Assembly (NCBI GenBank): GCA_014904845.1
Contig: MU119339.1
Location: 81,599-145,598, forward strand
Direction: 5' to 3'
DNA length: 64,000 nucleotides
Origin: Acephala macrosclerotiorum
Lineage: Eukaryota; Ascomycota; Leotiomycetes; Helotiales; Mollisiaceae
Shown here in pieces: positions 10,024-19,687 of this stretch. Below the pieces are notes generated by a model, which saw only the letters and a list, made by a program, of their open reading frames with translations, was not told the origin of the DNA and ran no database searches. Numbering within the stretch: the stretch's first letter is position 1; each line of letters begins with the position of its first letter. The position numbers and the translations under genes are program-made.

Positions 10024-12440
10024 TAGAATATAAGGAGCTTCACTTCCTCCGTATATAGGGACAAACGAATTGAAGCATAGGCAATGATATCATGATACAG
10101 TACAATTCACCGGCTTGCGTTACTTGACTATCAATGTAAGATCTTACGAGAAATTCCATCCCGGAAAGACAGGGACGAACCGTACAGGCTTTAAAAAGAT
10201 TGCTGGAATAGATGAACCGTTTGATTTACACGCTTTTCAACTAACAGAAACCCAAAATGATAGCCAAATCGCATGTAAGACAGCGGATACCCTAGAAAGT
10301 TGTACGGAGACTTCAGTACTCGTGAAGTTCCTCGACCGTCGGAAAGGGGGGCCGTCAATCGCAAGCCGATATTCAGGACACCATGTACCCAATTCTTCTC
10401 TTGGAGCCTCGCTCAGCCCAGCAAATTGCTGATAACCAAACGCTCTCTCCTGCCATATCCTTCCCACCGAAAACGTCTTCGCTACTGCCTTGCTCGGCAA
10501 TCGAGCTTCAAGTCGACTGCTTGAGTGTACTGACAGGTCCTTCATCTTCTAGTACAGCCATTGTTCCTCCGAGTCAACGATATTAAATCGTGGGTGAGTT
10601 GACGCAGATCATGCTGTCTCCCTGAAAAAGGAACACATGCTCTGCGGGTGCAAGTTGGTCCCAGATCCAGGAAGTAGTGAGGACTCGATTGTACTCGCGA
10701 CGGGTCGAGGCGTGAATATGCGGTGGCAGGGACTTGATGTTGATTCGAGACTCGCCTATAGCGCGCTTGAAAGGGGTAGAGGATGGAATGCTGTCTTGTA
10801 ATGTGAGGATGATGATCGGTCAGTCTGGGCCAAGCACGGCAGGAGAAAAGGCACAAGTCGTTCAAGAGCTCGGTCTTCGATGATCGCAACGGCTTTCTTG
10901 GTGATGCCATCCAGGCTAATCAGGGATTTGAGCAAATGTGCGGGCTTGTGGAGTGAGTGTTGGTTTGTTATCTCGTTGCATGGAAGTGACTGTGGCAGTT
11001 TTGAAGGGTAGAACGTCGATCTTAATGATAGGATGAAGATCGCCGAGAGCAGTCCTGAGAGACAAGCAGCTATCCTCTGGTGTGGTAATTTCGAAGATGG
11101 ATCTAACATTTCTTGATCCAGTTGAGTCATTGTTAGCAAGTCTTCTCTCCGGCTCGAGCCTTCAAGACTCACTTTGTTGATAGGTAGCATACAAATTTGA
11201 CCTATAATGAGTCTGAGGCCTGAGGTGCCGATGTGCTGAGTGAACTGAGGGATTGACAACAATAGCAGTCACGAAATCAAGTCTTCTGATTAGAGTTGCG
11301 CAGAATTTAGAAAAGTCAAAGGGCCTGCCAATACCAGCAGTGCCGCATTGCATACGTGTGTAGTTGATTCTCAAGCTACCAAGTTTTCAAGATCCACTAC
11401 TAGAAGGATTCATATCTACTTCTTGGCATGGAGAATAGGAAAACATATCGTCAGTTGCCCGTTATTGTGCTGTATTCCTGAATGGCTTGAGAAACTCGCT
11501 TAATAATGCTGATGGCAGCGAGGGTACGCACTACGCGGGGACACTCAAGCGCGAACATGAGGTCAAAGTAAAGCACGAGAATCCTTTCAAATATTTTTAT
11601 AGGCTTAAAAGGTGCGATTAAGATGCATGCTGAAGAACTTGACCTTATTTGAAAGACCAAGCTCGTCTAGAATCGTGGTCTGCATCATTGCCTGCATGAC
11701 GAGGACCAGAGTCTCGATTCCAAGCCCAAAGACAACGCCCAAGTTCTTCAGGAGTGCGATATGTTTCTGAATTGAAGTTTCATGTTAAGCTACTCATAAG
11801 CATGGCAAGCATACGGCCCCTAAGTCTGAGAGATATCAGGGTCACTTGATGCGGCGCCAACTTCACCTACGACCCCTGCTTACATATCCAAAACCACGCA
11901 AATAGTAGAAAATGTGAAACCAACCATGGCGAGCTGCCCATTGAGGTCCAGTCCTCTCCTGTCACAGCGAACGCCGAATGATACGATGAATTTGAGAAGT
12001 GAGCTTGGACAAACATCAGTACCGCATAATTTGACACCATCTATGGAATTACGGGGAAGACTTCCCCTGAACTCCATGATACGAGACCAAGGTAGAGAGG
12101 CTAGTCTTCATCGTGACTGTGCTCGAAGAAAGGATCCTTTTAAATCGACGGGCAAGAACAGCAAGCTGTTAGCCGACGCACACCCTATCGGCAAGCAACA
12201 ATGCAGGTCACTATCGTTGTGTAACCAAACAGAACGTGCTTTGCATCATGTTCCACGTGAGTAATTTCCTTCCAGGCAAGTCCGCTCGAAAAAATATGCA
12301 CAGCTTCCAACTATCTGAAGGAGTTCCCCAAAAGCAGTTCCTCCTCGCAACTCGACTATGGCACTTCGCGGCCAGGGAGTCAAGCGCTTCAGAATGGTTG
12401 GACAAGGGGGCGGGCGAGTATGTACCTGTTCCGTCCAAGG
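10024..12440. other. 2.4-kb stretch without a supported gene
   Basis: On the minus strand around 11660-11760 a frame reads LGVVFGLGIETLVLVMQAMM, which could be a decayed membrane-protein exon, and 10756-11262 and 11162-11374 are open, but I cannot join them into a gene or assign a family. I see nothing firm. Confidence 0.35.
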
Positions 12441-13112
12441 CTAGTCCGATGCCGTGTCATGTCGGGAAGCGGTGTTCTTCATCAAGACACAGTCTACCCA
12501 GACAGTTTCCCACAACTTTCTGAATTCCGAAACCAACTCCTTCGATCTACCAGGCCACATCTCCATCTTCTGCATACCAACGACATGCTCCCAAATCTGC
12601 GTCTTCATCCTACTCGTCCTTGATCGCAAGCTCGCCAAAGCATCACCGTCTCCAATCGTCGCCACGAGGTTATGAACCTGAATCTCCCAAGCTTCGAGGT
12701 CTTTCTGGATCTGCTCGATGTCCTCTTGTTGGATTGCTCGCAAGACATAATTGATCAAGAGACTCTGCAGACGATTCTTCTGTACATACGATTCCTCCAC
12801 TAACGTCAAGAGCTCATGCGGTGGCTCGGCGAAGACGTTTGTGTTGTGGAAGTAGGCTGTATAGTCATATCTGCGTCCTTTGCAATACGTACAAGATGGT
12901 TTTGCGGTCAACGAAGTTGCGGCGAGTTCAGTAATGGGAGGCGATGATATTGCTGCCTCGAGTGGCTGGCAATAATGTTGCTGCAGAGGTGGTGTGTAAT
13001 ATAGCGGTGACGCTTGAGCAGGCTCGTCTACACAGGTTGACTGAGGTAATCCGAGCTGGAAGTTTCCAAACAGATCATGGCCATATGAGAAGGTGGTAGA
13101 GGGAGCTGCCAT
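12441..13112 (-). CDS. hypothetical protein, 223 aa
   Basis: Single-exon frame from an ATG at 13112. I do not recognise the family. The N-terminal 70 residues are Pro/Gln/Tyr-rich and look disordered. A CTYC pair (about residues 74-77) could bind metal but no partner pair is obvious. Residues about 100-215 are predicted helical (LLTLVEESYVQKNRLQSLLI, EDIEQIQKDLEAWEIQV, SRTSRMKTQIWEHVVGMQKM), suggesting a coiled-coil or helical bundle. This layout recalls the regulatory part that follows a Zn(II)2Cys6 domain in some fungal transcription factors, but the DNA-binding cluster itself is absent. The flanks show no conserved partner. Confidence 0.5.
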   Translation of the reverse strand: MAAPSTTFSYGHDLFGNFQLGLPQSTCVDEPAQASPLYYTPPLQQHYCQPLEAAISSPPITELAATSLTAKPSCTYCKGRRYDYTAYFHNTNVFAEPPHELLTLVEESYVQKNRLQSLLINYVLRAIQQEDIEQIQKDLEAWEIQVHNLVATIGDGDALASLRSRTSRMKTQIWEHVVGMQKMEMWPGRSKELVSEFRKLWETVWVDCVLMKNTASRHDTASD

Positions 13113-13677
13113 TCTTCAGAAGAAAAGCCTTAAGTTAGAAGGTCTTGCAGAGAGGCTTTCTCCCTCTATATTCCCTAAAGAACAAAGAACCACATTAGGT
13201 ATTGGGAAGAAGCATTACAAAAGGCACAAAGTTCTGCCCTGGGGATTCTTCTTTGACATGATATCAAGTGATAGTCGGAGAAGGTTTGCGAGCAGCCATT
13301 GAGCTGAGGTCTGAGAAGTGCAGTGCATTTCATTGGAGGTCATCATCCTTTCCAACAATATCCTTTCATAGCCTAGCTTTCAAGGCAAGCTATATCGTTG
13401 ATAGGTAGAAGGCGGGCACATATCGATCCTTTGTCTTCAGAGCTGAGCGCAAGCATCACGTGTATAAGACTGACGTTCCGTCACCTCCTTTGACTTCAAC
13501 GCTTAGCTCTGCTCCAGGAGGCGGTCAGTGATAAATCTCGCGTTCAATCAACAATAGTTTCAAGTCACCTGTCAAGCTTGGGCATCTGGTCTTGACCTCG
13601 AGGCGTTGAGCTGAATTGCCGCCGTGGTGAAACAAGGGAAGGATCATTCGGGGATAGCCGCCCGACAGCAATGACTG
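13113..13677. other. intergenic stretch, no gene seen
   Basis: Presumed promoter of the minus-strand hypothetical gene ending at 12441. No repeat or RNA gene recognised. Confidence 0.4.
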
Positions 13678-14287
13678 CTACTTCGTGGTGTGTAGTAGCT
13701 GGTGCATTTTCACTGCTGTTTCAGCCGAGAAAGACGCGTTTAGATCACGAATGGGTGCTGGGTCGAAGTTGATATGGTAGTAGTAGAGAGAAAACATGAG
13801 GATGGGATAAGGTTCAGGCTTCTCTAGGCTCCGCCTTCCCCAACGGTCTCCGAAGCGAAGCATAAAATTCCTCCACACTTCTCCAGCTTTCATACTTCTA
13901 TCAATACCATCACACCTCAAACGATTTTATCAAGCTGCTTCAGTCTCGGTTCAACTCTATCCGCCACCTTGAAAATCTTGATTCGAAGACGCCAACTCCA
14001 TCACAGAGTACACAACGCGCCAGCTTAGTCTGCGACTCTGCGCCTTGCTCCTGCGGATCGGCCTGTCGCGGACTGGCGCGTGTGATTCGACATGCGAATG
14101 CGACGAAACCAATCATGAGGCTTGTATCTTTTTGTAAGCCCAATCTTAATCCTAGGCGCTCTGTCAAGTAAGAGTAAAGTGTTTTTAGGGGAGCATAATT
14201 GAGGAAGTCCTCACAGGGGCTGAAGATAAAGTCGAAGGATCCCGCCCCCATGCCCATTTCCTCTTTGCTCTCTTCTGTTGCCGCCAT
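13678..14287 (-). CDS. doubtful two-exon hypothetical gene
   Basis: Two adjacent minus-strand frames, 13940-14287 (ATG at 14287, MAATEESKEE) and 13678-13920, could be exons of one gene. A candidate intron has its donor at AAG/GTGGCG and its acceptor at TTGATAG/AAG near 13885. The first part includes EDFLNYAPLKTLYSYLTERL and a Cys pair (CVLC); the second has YPILMFSLYYYHINFDPAPI. I know no family with these features. Its 5' end lies only 68 bp from the start of surface protein D on the other strand. The gene may be spurious. Confidence 0.3.
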
Positions 14288-14354
14288 TTGCTTCGCGTCC
14301 AAGCTGTGACCTTTCTGAGCGTTCGTACGAATCTAGCATCTCTCATTGTTCGCG

Positions 14355-15452
14355 ATGCTTCAGAAACCCATCCTCACGCAGCTGATGCTCTTCGAAGTAT
14401 CGCTGGCAACAGTAGCCCAGACGTGTGTTTGGAAAGACGGGTCGATAGCGACAGGATTTGTTCCGTGCACGACGAACTCGACTACAGCTTCGGGAAACTG
14501 CTGTCTGAATGGGGAAACTTGTCTTTCGTCTGGTCTGTGCTATGGGAATATTGGGTTGATATATCGAGGCGCGTGTCTAAATACTTGGGGTGGTGATTGT
14601 CCGACATATTGTGACGACAGTAAGAGTTTCCCTTGTATTATATCCTCGATTTGCTTCGATTTACTGACCGCGATATTGTATAGTTGCTGACAAATGGGCG
14701 AACCGTAGTTCCTCACCAGCTCTCACCTTAGAACAGCTAAAATGCTGATTATGGATAGTCTTGCCTTGTCCTTTTGCAAATACCGGCTCATCGGATGGTC
14801 CGCAATCATTCTGGTAAGCCTCCAGCTTTTAATAACATACCCTAACCCTAAGAAAGTTTCAAAGTTGCACTTGGTCCATGGCAATTCCTTCCACAAGTTC
14901 TAAAAGAGGCATGCTTACAATCAAAATAGGTGTGGTGCAGATGGAACTACTGCTTGCGTTGCGTCGAACGAATCCCACTTCATAACGGTTAACCCATCCG
15001 CGGCTACGAGAATCCTCACCTCGACGTCCTCGGCATCAGCAGCGACTTCTACTGGAGGAACGACCACATCAGGAGCGTCAGGAGGAGCAACGTCAGGGGC
15101 AGCGACTACCTCCAGTGGTTCAAAGGAATCAACTTCTGCGGCATCATCGTCCGGGTCTTCAAGCAATGGTACGGCCATAGGCTTGGGTGTAGGTTTGGGA
15201 GTTCTTGCTATTGCTGCAGTCGGAGCTGGACTTTGGGCACTGCGATCACATCGACGGCAAAGGGCTCAGTTGGAGGAACTCCACGCACATGCAATACAGC
15301 AAGGACAACAGGGTGCGCTGATGGACTATCAACTTGGTGAACCTAAGCTAGAAATCAACACGTATGGGGGGCCGGTTCATCAAGAGATGGATAGCAGACC
15401 TCCCTTCCCCACGGAATTGGAGGGCAATAGAGCGGAGCTTGGAGAGAGATAA
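14355..15452 (+). CDS. intact Cys-rich single-pass surface protein (gene D)
   Basis: Four exons: 14355-14619, 14684-14704 (a 21-bp microexon), 14759-14813 and 14930-15452. All junctions are GT/AG and the phases agree. The product (287 aa) begins with a hydrophobic leader ending near Ala20-Gln22. It continues with a Cys-rich ectodomain (TCVWKDGSIATGFVPC, GNCCLNGETCLSSGLCYG, GGDCPTYCDD), then PCPFANTGSSDGPQSF, WCGADGTTACVAS, a Ser/Thr/Gly stalk, one membrane segment (IGLGVGLGVLAIAAVGAGLW) and a basic, Gln-rich cytoplasmic tail. This architecture is common in filamentous ascomycetes and broadly resembles cell-wall sensor proteins, but no function is established. Introns 2 and 3 restore continuity of the Cys pattern, which is the main support for the model. 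It is the only unbroken surface-protein gene of the 5-15 kb row. Confidence 0.75.
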
Positions 15453-15706
15453 CCAGCGTAGTTTGAATGCTGCAGATCAATGAATTCATGACAATACGAC
15501 AAGAATTTTTCCTAGAACCGCAAGTGATATTCGTGAACATTGCGGCATTGAGTTCAGCGAGTGAAGGAAGAGTAGAGATTGAGGTACCCGGTAGCTCGTG
15601 GGGGATAGAAATGCTTTGCCGAATTCGGATTCTGCCGCTATTTCCCGCTTCCAGGTCAAATGAAATATCCCACCACGACCTGACTTCGATACTAAAGACC
15701 AATGAG

Positions 15707-18382
15707 ATGCCACCCAAAAACCAGACGGTAGCCTCTGTGGCTTCTGGTACAATCAAAAAACGCAAGACACCACCCCAATCATCCTCAGAAAATATGAATA
15801 CCTCAGGTAGTCGCGGTGTCAAACGCGCCAGGACGATGAATGACGCACGATCAATCATTACACAGGCTGCCGACTCAGCTCTGAAGAACGGCGAACTGGA
15901 CCTCCAATCCTTTCTCAAAGCACGGGAATTCGAGATTAAAGCTCTCCAAGATGGCATGCAAAAGGCCAAAGGTATCCTCACAACGCGAGCTTTTCAATCC
16001 GTTCCTCGGGACATGCGAAGAAGAACTGCGAGTCACAATGTCAAGCGAGTGCCGAAGAGGTTGCAGAATAGAGCAGCGAGGGAGATGAGAGAGGACAATA
16101 CGCCGACGGTCAAGGCAAGCAAGAGAGAGCCTAGAAGCTCGAGAGGAAGACTCCGCGCGGAGACAGCAAAGCGATTGGGCATACTGGCTGAGAAGAAGAG
16201 AGCTTTGAAAGCTAGGGATGCGGCGAGAGCTGCGGGAATACAGACAAGAGCTGCTCGGCCCAAGCTTAGGAAGGACATGTTGAACAATCCGCCGAAGCCA
16301 AAGTCGAAGTTCAGAAAGAGGCAGATTCACAAAACTTGGTTGCCTACCCACATGTGGCATGCTAAGAGGGCAACGATGACAGAGCCCAAAGAACCACTAT
16401 GGAGGTTTGCAATACCCCTCACATCGACCCAAAAATCATACCGGCCTACACATAGAGCCAGTGGAGCACGAGGCGCCGTTGCTTGGGATATGAGTTACAC
16501 GAGCACAATTGGCTTGGAAGGTCAAGCTTTAAGCATTAAGAAGCTGCTGAAGTCAGTGGGCGTCGCCGAGTCCGGGCTGTGGGAAGAAAGAGGCACAAAA
16601 TGGAGATTGGGGAAGAGAAGCTGGACAGGATGGTTGTCTAGAGAAGCCAAAGATAAATCTATTCTCATTGGCCCCTCTACTGTCTTATGGTCTCCCACAG
16701 AGTCGGAAGCCCCAAGTGAAGATGCTGAAGTGAAGGCAAAGAAGCCTTACATGAGGCAAGCATTCATCAGAATTCACCCATCCATATTCTTCGAAACTTG
16801 GACCGAGATTCTGCGTCTTTCAAAGTTGCAGCGCCCTGTGGTACATGCGGAAGACCTTCGATTTGAGATTGGCAGTATTGAGATTACAGGCCCAGCATCG
16901 ACTGAAGCATTACTTGGCATCTTGCACCCTTACGACGACTCAGGCGAGCCTGGAAAGACTTTCAGTTCCCTAGCTGGAGTTACAAATCCGGGTTCACTAC
17001 CTTCGAATTCCATTCTATCATTTCCGATTGTGGACCCTCGACTGAAGTATCCACCAAGACCTGTCAAACTACCAAATGCCAATGATGAAGAAGCGAACTT
17101 CAGTCTACTTGAGCTGTTATCAGCTTGGCCTGTAGATGAATCGACCGGATCGCCTGCATTGTTCAATCGAGATGCTCGATTCAAAGCAACTCGACTACCA
17201 TCTCAGAAATCTCTTAATCGACGAAAGGCTCTAGCTCGACCGGGAGCTTATCCATCCAGCGTTGCAAATGATCCTCCGATACCTATCATGCTCTTTACGT
17301 CTCGAATGTCTACATCTGCAGCTCAGGGAACTTGGACATTACTTGCACCATGGAAATGCATTCTGCCCATCTGGTACGGCTTGATGCACCAGCCGCTCTC
17401 TACGGGTGGAAATCCTCGTTTCGGTGGACTACAAGAGATACGACAAATCCATTTCGAACAAGGAATGCCTTGGTTCCCAGCAGATTATCCTGGCACACCA
17501 GCCGGCTTTGCTTGGGAGTCTGAACAGCGGCTGAAGAGATATAAGGAATGGAGCAAGAGACCGAAAGGAAAGCGGGTTGAATGGACGTCACTTGATCTTG
17601 GTACTGGGAGGAAAGGGGAGATTGGACGAGGCTGGGCTTGCGACTTTGAGAAGATCATTGGTCTTGAGCCACTATCTGACGTCGATATATCTCTGAATAC
17701 CGCAACGACTCAAGACAGCGATAAGTCGGCTCAGGCCCATACACAACCTAAGCAGGCTGCGCTTCAGCTTCCCGTGCAACATCTTCCTGGAAAGGAGCTC
17801 GTATCTCTCATCTCATCTCGGACCGCCGAGCCCCCCTCAATCACATCCATCGCAACAATCCGCATCACATTTCTCTCTCGTGGCATCGCCAGCCCTTGTG
17901 CCCGTATCTACAGGCTCCCTGCGCCCTCACCATCCTCCTCGGGCGGTGACTCTCCACCATCAGAAACCCAACCAGCCACAACCCGTTCAGAATGGCTTTC
18001 CCTGCTCCCCAAAACCACCAATACCAAACCTCTCCCAAAACAAAAACCCAACACCAAGCTCGGCCGAATCCCACTCAACACACCTCTGCCCCAGCGCGTA
18101 CGACTACTCGCACAATCTCTACTTGACACTCCAGCTCCGAAATACCCAGCAGATAAGAATGACGACGGCCATCCACTTGTACCTGATGAGGAAGATCTGA
18201 TAGGTTTTGTTACCACGGGAGAGTTTAACCTGGCTGAGGGAAAGGGGGTTGCGGTTGGGAGTGTGGTTGTGAGTAAGGTGCTTGAGGGTATGAGGAGAGG
18301 GACTGCTAAGGAGGGGAAATTGTGTATTGTGAGAAATGCGGGAGAGAGGATTGGGAGGTTGGCTAGGTGGGAGGCTGTTTGA
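15707..18382 (+). CDS. POP1: ribonuclease P/MRP protein subunit POP1
   Basis: Single-exon gene, 891 aa from the ATG at 15707 (MPPKNQ). The frame stays open back to 15467, but the upstream part has no POP1 character. The basic N-terminal POP1 domain is clear around residues 98-130 (RDMRRRTASHNVKRVPKRLQ), followed by THMWHAKRATM and the conserved stretch ending WDMSYTSTIGLEG at about 200-265. The POPLD domain lies near residues 540-600 (WTLLAPWKCILPIWYGLMHQ, GLQEIRQIHFEQGMPWFPAD). POP1 is the largest protein of nuclear RNase P and RNase MRP, which mature tRNA 5' ends and process pre-rRNA; it holds the catalytic RNA in shape. Length is close to yeast POP1 (875 aa) and no defects are seen. It lies about 250 bp downstream of surface gene D on the same strand. 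Confidence 0.95.
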   Translation: MPPKNQTVASVASGTIKKRKTPPQSSSENMNTSGSRGVKRARTMNDARSIITQAADSALKNGELDLQSFLKAREFEIKALQDGMQKAKGILTTRAFQSVPRDMRRRTASHNVKRVPKRLQNRAAREMREDNTPTVKASKREPRSSRGRLRAETAKRLGILAEKKRALKARDAARAAGIQTRAARPKLRKDMLNNPPKPKSKFRKRQIHKTWLPTHMWHAKRATMTEPKEPLWRFAIPLTSTQKSYRPTHRASGARGAVAWDMSYTSTIGLEGQALSIKKLLKSVGVAESGLWEERGTKWRLGKRSWTGWLSREAKDKSILIGPSTVLWSPTESEAPSEDAEVKAKKPYMRQAFIRIHPSIFFETWTEILRLSKLQRPVVHAEDLRFEIGSIEITGPASTEALLGILHPYDDSGEPGKTFSSLAGVTNPGSLPSNSILSFPIVDPRLKYPPRPVKLPNANDEEANFSLLELLSAWPVDESTGSPALFNRDARFKATRLPSQKSLNRRKALARPGAYPSSVANDPPIPIMLFTSRMSTSAAQGTWTLLAPWKCILPIWYGLMHQPLSTGGNPRFGGLQEIRQIHFEQGMPWFPADYPGTPAGFAWESEQRLKRYKEWSKRPKGKRVEWTSLDLGTGRKGEIGRGWACDFEKIIGLEPLSDVDISLNTATTQDSDKSAQAHTQPKQAALQLPVQHLPGKELVSLISSRTAEPPSITSIATIRITFLSRGIASPCARIYRLPAPSPSSSGGDSPPSETQPATTRSEWLSLLPKTTNTKPLPKQKPNTKLGRIPLNTPLPQRVRLLAQSLLDTPAPKYPADKNDDGHPLVPDEEDLIGFVTTGEFNLAEGKGVAVGSVVVSKVLEGMRRGTAKEGKLCIVRNAGERIGRLARWEAV

Positions 18383-18688
18383 GTGATCATGGTCTAGATA
18401 GAGAATAAGAGATACCCATTGTCTGTTGCTTTGAAGTGGATTTGTGTCTTTTCAATGTCCGATGTGAGCTCGGTTGTGGTTAGCAGGACAAGCAGGTAAA
18501 GTCCGAAAGCAGATTTCAAACCATATGTTGATATTGGGACTAACTATGTGTTACTTGCCTCTCAATGCCATTGTACTCACTTGCTGATTTTCGTGTAAAA
18601 CTTTGATTAGAAGAAAAGAGAAAAGATAATTAGAGCCGTTGGGACATGCGCAATGCGAGCAACGAAAAATGGAAACATTAGGACACGA
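18383..18688. other. convergent 3' intergenic region
   Basis: Lies between the POP1 stop and the 3' end of the 2EXR relic, which point towards each other. It should hold POP1 3' processing signals. No gene is seen. Confidence 0.4.
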
Positions 18689-19687
18689 TCAATACGAGTA
18701 AGGACTCAAAAGCTCTGTAGTTGGCGGCAGCCTTGCCAGTATGACTTCGGGAGGAGTCCAATCTGGGCTCGGCTTCCCGGTCTTCACTCTCCGCTTCTGG
18801 TACGCTTTCCATTTCTTCGCAGACTTGGCCAAATACTCCGTAATATCTTGACGAAGAATCTTGCCCGCCCAATGGTGGCCCATTCAGCATCACAGGATAC
18901 ACGACTGGGTTGCTGTTCAGGAACCAATTCCAAGGTTATCTCGTCGGCACGAATGTGGCCGTTGACGTTGACTAGGACATGTAACCGTTCTAGGCCCACG
19001 AACATTTTTATATCGGCTTCGTCCATGTCAAACTCTGGGTGTTATAGCATATGGCAACAGATTTGAGACTAAATTTGCTGAAGACTCGTAGATCTGAGCC
19101 GACAAGATAGGCTGTGTCAATATCTAAGTTCCAGAAAAGTGGCCCTTCAATACCCGGCAAGGTGATTGGTTCACCGACAGCTCGTCTGGATGCTCGGCAG
19201 ACGTGGGCCATTGCTCTGCTCTTGGGCGGTGGCCCATAACCTCCGTTGCTCAGCTGGCTAGGTTTTCGTGCATGGCGAACACTCGTGGAGAAACAGCAGC
19301 CATTGCCCAGATCATCAATTGAATCTCGGTAGGTAATCTAGAAAAGCGAGTAAGTGGATTCAGTGGTCTCTGCTCGACTGTCATTGCTGTGATCCTCGGC
19401 ATGGATATGCCACGCAAGTAACGAATTGCAGTCCAGTGTTCAGTCAATTCCATCAACAAAGTTTGAATGGTAGCAAGAGCCGTCTGTTCTCGAGAGGAGC
19501 CAGATAGATACTCTTGTTCGAGAGGTATGAGAGTGAAGTCCGTAGTTGCGTCCTCGTTCCCAACCACGAAAATGATTTCTCCAAGCCCTTTCTGGACACA
19601 TTCGATAATGTCTTGAAACGCAGGCTTCCTTATCGTTGATATTTTCGAATTAAGAGATTCATTACAGGCCGCGTCATACAGTTTCAT
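18689..19687 (-). pseudogene. 2EXR-domain protein gene, frameshifted relic
   Basis: The first frame (19687 down to about 19250) ends with the signature of the 2EXR domain, FSRLPTEIQLMIWAMA and PRVFAMHEN. Continuing needs a +1 shift at the AAAA run near 19263-19268, after which SNGGYGPPPKSRAMAHVC leads into ASRRAVGEP and LFWNLDIDTAYLV, the domain's usual second half. A second shift near 19035-19045 moves to DEADIKMFVGLERLHVLV (to about 18900). A third near 18885 gives ITEYLAKSAKKWKAYQKRRV and the end at 18689. All three minus-strand frames are used in order, and the joins have no convincing introns, so the gene is decayed, or the assembly carries several indels. 2EXR proteins are abundant and expanded in Leotiomycetes and Sordariomycetes; their function is unknown. 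Confidence 0.6.

Noticed and set aside
10756..11374. Overlapping minus-strand frames that might form a membrane-protein gene
   Set aside because: Could not be joined with consensus splice sites, and no conserved rhodopsin-like or transporter motif could be confirmed.
14840..14851. CCCTAACCCTAA telomere-like motif
   Set aside because: Only two units, within a normal intron of surface protein D; too short to indicate an interstitial telomere.
15467..15706. 80-codon upstream extension of the POP1 frame
   Set aside because: No POP1 similarity; the ATG at 15707 (MPPK) begins the typical basic N-terminus.
17908..18390. 160-codon open frame antisense to the POP1 3' end
   Set aside because: Shadow of a strongly supported POP1 exon; composition (Ser/Leu/Thr-rich) is what the reverse of Gly/Arg/Lys codons gives.
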